This document shows positions 5,130 to 7,726 of a DNA stretch of 7,726 nt, in pieces. The stretch is from positions 1 to 7,726 of the forward strand of contig DFKQ01000025.1 in NCBI GenBank assembly GCA_002373875.1, read 5' to 3'. Within the stretch, counting starts at the first letter, position 1. Every line of letters starts with the position of its first letter. The notes beneath the pieces were generated by a model. That model worked only from the letters and a program-made list of their open reading frames with translations. It was not told the DNA's origin and ran no database searches. Origin of the DNA: Lachnospiraceae bacterium UBA3641. Lineage in GTDB: Bacteria > Bacillota > Clostridia > Lachnospirales > Lachnospiraceae. The translations under genes were made by a program, and so were the position numbers.

Positions 5130-5576
5130 ATGTTTTATATTCCGATACAAAAGGATTTTTCCAAGGTAAAGAACAAGATAGTATTCGGCCTGACAAAACG
5201 GCAGATCATCTTCTTTTTACTGGGTGCGGCAGTCGGGATCCCGACATACATCCTGCTTAAGAAGGTGGTGAGCGTGGATATCGCCGGAGTTGCGATGATC
5301 ACGGTGATGCTGCCTTTCTTTGCATTCGCCCTGTATGAAAAGGACGGGGAATTTTTAGAGGAAACGCTTAAGCATATCATAACCGAGCGTTACATCCGCC
5401 CACAGATAAGGCCGGTGGCAAACGAGCCCCTGTTATATAGCTGTATGCAGGTAAGCGATTATATCAAAGAGCAGGAGAGGCTTGAAAAGGAGGCGCAGGA
5501 AAAATCACTGATCACAAGGATTAAAAAGATAAGGGGAGGTGGAAAGTCACTTGATGAGCATAAGGGACGTGTTTAA
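5130..5576 (+). CDS. prgI: PrgI family conjugation membrane protein
   Basis: A 148-aa protein of the PrgI family, named after PrgI of pCF10 and a VirB3-like partner of VirB4. The N-terminus MFYIPIQKDFSKVKNKIVFG leads into the family motif LTKRQIIFF (21-29), then two membrane helices (about 25-43 and 49-69) and a cytoplasmic part. The cytoplasmic part contains ALYEKDGEFLEETLKHII (about 67-84) and a charged coiled-coil-like tail (about 109-148). AGAGGG lies 3-8 nt upstream of the ATG, with a purine-rich tract before it. The gene ends inside virB4: its last 23 bp overlap the VirB4 start region in another frame, and the VirB4 ribosome binding site lies within its C-terminal codons. This arrangement would tie production of the two partners together. 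Confidence 0.93.
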   Translation: MFYIPIQKDFSKVKNKIVFGLTKRQIIFFLLGAAVGIPTYILLKKVVSVDIAGVAMITVMLPFFAFALYEKDGEFLEETLKHIITERYIRPQIRPVANEPLLYSCMQVSDYIKEQERLEKEAQEKSLITRIKKIRGGGKSLDEHKGRV

Positions 5577-7726
5577 GAAAAAGGATAAGGAAGACAAGTG
5601 CAGCTTTAAGAGGAACAGTCAGGGACGGAAAGTCATAGGCCACAATGATAGGCTGAGCACAGAGATGTTAAGGGAATACGCCCGGTCGATGCATAAAGCA
5701 CAGAGCGAAGGCAAGCGGGCTCCGAGAACGGCAGCTGAGAGCATACCCTTTAAGTCGATGGAAGAGTCAGGGATCATGCATCTTGGCGGTAACCGGTATT
5801 CTGTGATGATGGAGTTCTCGGATAAGAATTATATCCAGGCGGATGAATACGAGCAGAAGGATATGTGGTCAGAATGGTGCATGTTCCTTAATTCGCTCGA
5901 TCTGGAAGCCAAGTTCCAGATGGTCTTCTTTAACAGGAAGGCAGATGCAACAGAACTTGCCAAGAAGCTCAGGATGACAGCCAATGAACCTGAGAACGAA
6001 CAGATAGTAAAGGAACTTAATGATTTTCAGAAGAAGATCCTTAAGACCGGTAACAAGGGAATTGCAAAATCACGTTATTTCTTAATTACCTTAAACGAGC
6101 CTTATTACAAGGTAAAGAGCAAGGTGGATGAGATCACGGCGAGGATCCAGAGTGAGTTCCTTGAAAAGATGGGAGTTACGGCAAGAGTACTTGATGGCTA
6201 TGAGAGGCTGTCGGTACTTTTTTTGATGCTTAATCCTTATCACGGTGAGAAGTTCATCTTTAACTGGGATGCGGCAAAGAACGGGGGTGTATCCGAGAAG
6301 GAGCAGCTTACCAATCATGCCTTTGAGTTCGGCAAGAGAAGTGACCGTTTCATGATAGGAAACCGATACGGATGTGTGAGCTATCTTAAGCTTACGGCAT
6401 CACAGATATCGGACAGAATGCTCTGTCAGTTCCTTGACCTTGATTCAGAGATCACGGTCAGCTTCCACTTTGAACCCATCTCTCAGGAAAAGGCACTTAA
6501 GTCAGTAAAGACGCTCGTTTCGAACCTTCAGAAGATGGTCATTGACGAGCAGAAGGATGCGGCAAGGCAGGGATATGGCATGGAGAACATATCTCCGCAG
6601 TTACGCAGGGATGTGGAAGCGGCCGAGAAGCTTATGGATGATGTTTCTCAGAACGATGAGAAGATGTTCATGGTAACTATAACCATGGTACAGATGGCAG
6701 ATTCCATACAGGCACTTGAAAAAGCATACAACGCTGCCCGCTCCATAGCAACATCACAGACCTGTGAGCTTATAAAGCTTGAGCACCAGCAGGAGGACGG
6801 CTTCTTTACAAGCCTGCCTCTTGGCAATAACAGGATTAAGGTAAGGAGGCAGCTTACGACAACAAGCCTCGGAGTTTTTATGCCTTATAAGATAAAGGAG
6901 CTCCTGCAGTTTGGAAGTTCTCTGTGCATGGGCTATAACAAGATAACCGGTCATATCATAATGGCTGATGTAAAGACACTGGCAAACCCTAATACCCTTG
7001 TACTCGGTGTTCCCGGGCGAGGAAAATCCTTCACGGTGAAAATGATGATGATACAGACATTCATGAAACTGCGTGATGACATTCTGATATGTGATCCCGA
7101 GGGAGAATACGGGGCGCTGGTAAGAAAGCTAAAAGGCCAGATGGTCCACCTGTCCCAGGCATCGAGTGAGTATATAAACCCGCTGCATATAGATCCTGAC
7201 TGTGACTGGACTTCGGATCCCATCGGAAACAAGTGCCAGCTGGTCATGTCTATATATGAGCAGATCTTAGGTCCCGGAAAGGTTGGAGCTTACGAGAGAT
7301 CGATACTTGACCGCTGCATGCAGAACTTATACCGCAGGTTTAAGAGCACGCATGATATAAACGACCTTCCGATACTGGAGGATCTGTATAACAAGCTTGG
7401 AAAACAGGAAGAGAAGGAAGCGAAATACCTTAAGACTTCACTTGAAGTGTATGTTCACGGTTCGCTCAACTACTTTAACCATCATACCAATGTTGACCTT
7501 AACAACAGGGTGGTCTGCTTTGATATAAAGGAGCTCGGCGAGCAGCTTAAGAACCTCGCCATGCTGGTTGTTCAGGACACCGTGTGGGGAAGGATAACGG
7601 TAAACAGAAATGTCGGCAAGTACACAAGGTATTTCGTAGATGAATTCCACTTGCTCTTGAAGGAGCCACAGACGGCGACATACTCTAAAGAGATATGGAA
7701 GAGGTTCCGTAAGTGGGGCGGCATCC
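5554..7726 (+). CDS. virB4: VirB4-like conjugal transfer ATPase, partial (C-terminus outside window)
   Basis: The frame is open for 724 codons from ATG 5554 to the window end with no stop, so the C-terminus is missing. Relatives are roughly 800 aa from memory, so most of it is here. The N-terminal part (about 1-430) is the VirB4/TraC-type domain with SIPFKSMEESGIMHL (63-77) and a long helical region. The ATPase domain has Walker A GVPGRGKS at 485-492, DILICDPEGEYGALV (about 509-523), INPLHI (about 545-550) and Walker B YFVDEFH at 693-699. VirB4 ATPases drive assembly of the mating channel and substrate transfer at the inner membrane. GGAGGT (5535-5540) lies 13 nt before the ATG and 10 nt before an in-frame TTG at 5551, so the true start may be TTG 5551. 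The gene overlaps prgI by 23 bp, implying coupled translation. No frameshift is visible. Confidence 0.95.
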   Translation, partial: MSIRDVFKKKDKEDKCSFKRNSQGRKVIGHNDRLSTEMLREYARSMHKAQSEGKRAPRTAAESIPFKSMEESGIMHLGGNRYSVMMEFSDKNYIQADEYEQKDMWSEWCMFLNSLDLEAKFQMVFFNRKADATELAKKLRMTANEPENEQIVKELNDFQKKILKTGNKGIAKSRYFLITLNEPYYKVKSKVDEITARIQSEFLEKMGVTARVLDGYERLSVLFLMLNPYHGEKFIFNWDAAKNGGVSEKEQLTNHAFEFGKRSDRFMIGNRYGCVSYLKLTASQISDRMLCQFLDLDSEITVSFHFEPISQEKALKSVKTLVSNLQKMVIDEQKDAARQGYGMENISPQLRRDVEAAEKLMDDVSQNDEKMFMVTITMVQMADSIQALEKAYNAARSIATSQTCELIKLEHQQEDGFFTSLPLGNNRIKVRRQLTTTSLGVFMPYKIKELLQFGSSLCMGYNKITGHIIMADVKTLANPNTLVLGVPGRGKSFTVKMMMIQTFMKLRDDILICDPEGEYGALVRKLKGQMVHLSQASSEYINPLHIDPDCDWTSDPIGNKCQLVMSIYEQILGPGKVGAYERSILDRCMQNLYRRFKSTHDINDLPILEDLYNKLGKQEEKEAKYLKTSLEVYVHGSLNYFNHHTNVDLNNRVVCFDIKELGEQLKNLAMLVVQDTVWGRITVNRNVGKYTRYFVDEFHLLLKEPQTATYSKEIWKRFRKWGGI

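Noticed and set aside
1..7726. CRISPR array, insertion sequence, or defence or toxin-antitoxin system
   Set aside because: No regularly spaced repeats, no transposase, and no gene outside the conjugation set apart from the YdcF-like and the unknown small proteins were seen.

Overview
The window looks like the edge of an integrative and conjugative element (ICE) in a Bacillota genome, most likely a Lachnospiraceae or related Clostridia. The basis is the strong AGGAGG-type ribosome binding sites, the ATG/TTG starts, and the gene set: PcfB/DUF3801, VirD4-type coupling protein, Maff2, TrbL/VirB6-like, PrgI, VirB4. That set and order match the transfer module of Tn1549-like and Clostridioides difficile CTn-type elements (Tn916/Tn1549 superfamily, Firmicutes-type mating-pair formation). 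No database search was possible, so family assignments rest on motifs and remembered family sequences.

Layout. Positions 1-498 are AT-rich, read on the minus strand and look chromosomal: the N-terminal part of a YdcF/DUF218-type protein (running off the left edge) and a tRNA-Val(GAC)-like gene. The tRNA-like gene is odd: it has a 32-nt variable arm where valine tRNAs have about 5 nt, and a bulged base in the T stem. Positions 499-728 hold no gene. They contain a perfect 18-bp palindrome, three TTGAC/CTGAC words spaced about one helical turn apart, and a hairpin plus T-run resembling an attenuator. The junction between chromosome and element probably lies here, but no integrase or duplicated att core is visible in the window.

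From 729 to the right edge all genes lie on the plus strand and form a transfer operon: pcfB (729), a 36-codon ORF overlapping it by ATGA (1238), an unrecognised acidic-tailed 185-aa protein starting with TTG (1374), the VirD4-type coupling ATPase (1950), a terminator-like hairpin (3811), the Maff2 small membrane protein (3934), the TrbL/VirB6-like membrane protein (4217), PrgI (5130) and VirB4 (5554, cut off by the window end).

How they work together. PcfB and the coupling protein would receive the relaxosome and DNA. VirB4 powers assembly and transport. PrgI and the TrbL/VirB6-like protein form the inner-membrane channel, and Maff2 is a small two-helix membrane protein that could play a VirB2-like role. 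Relaxase, cell-wall hydrolase, integrase and cargo are not in this window. I see no clearly new multi-gene system. The points most worth following are the abnormal tRNA, the phased-repeat boundary, the small coupled ORF, and the terminator and structured leader that separate the coupling-protein genes from the channel genes.
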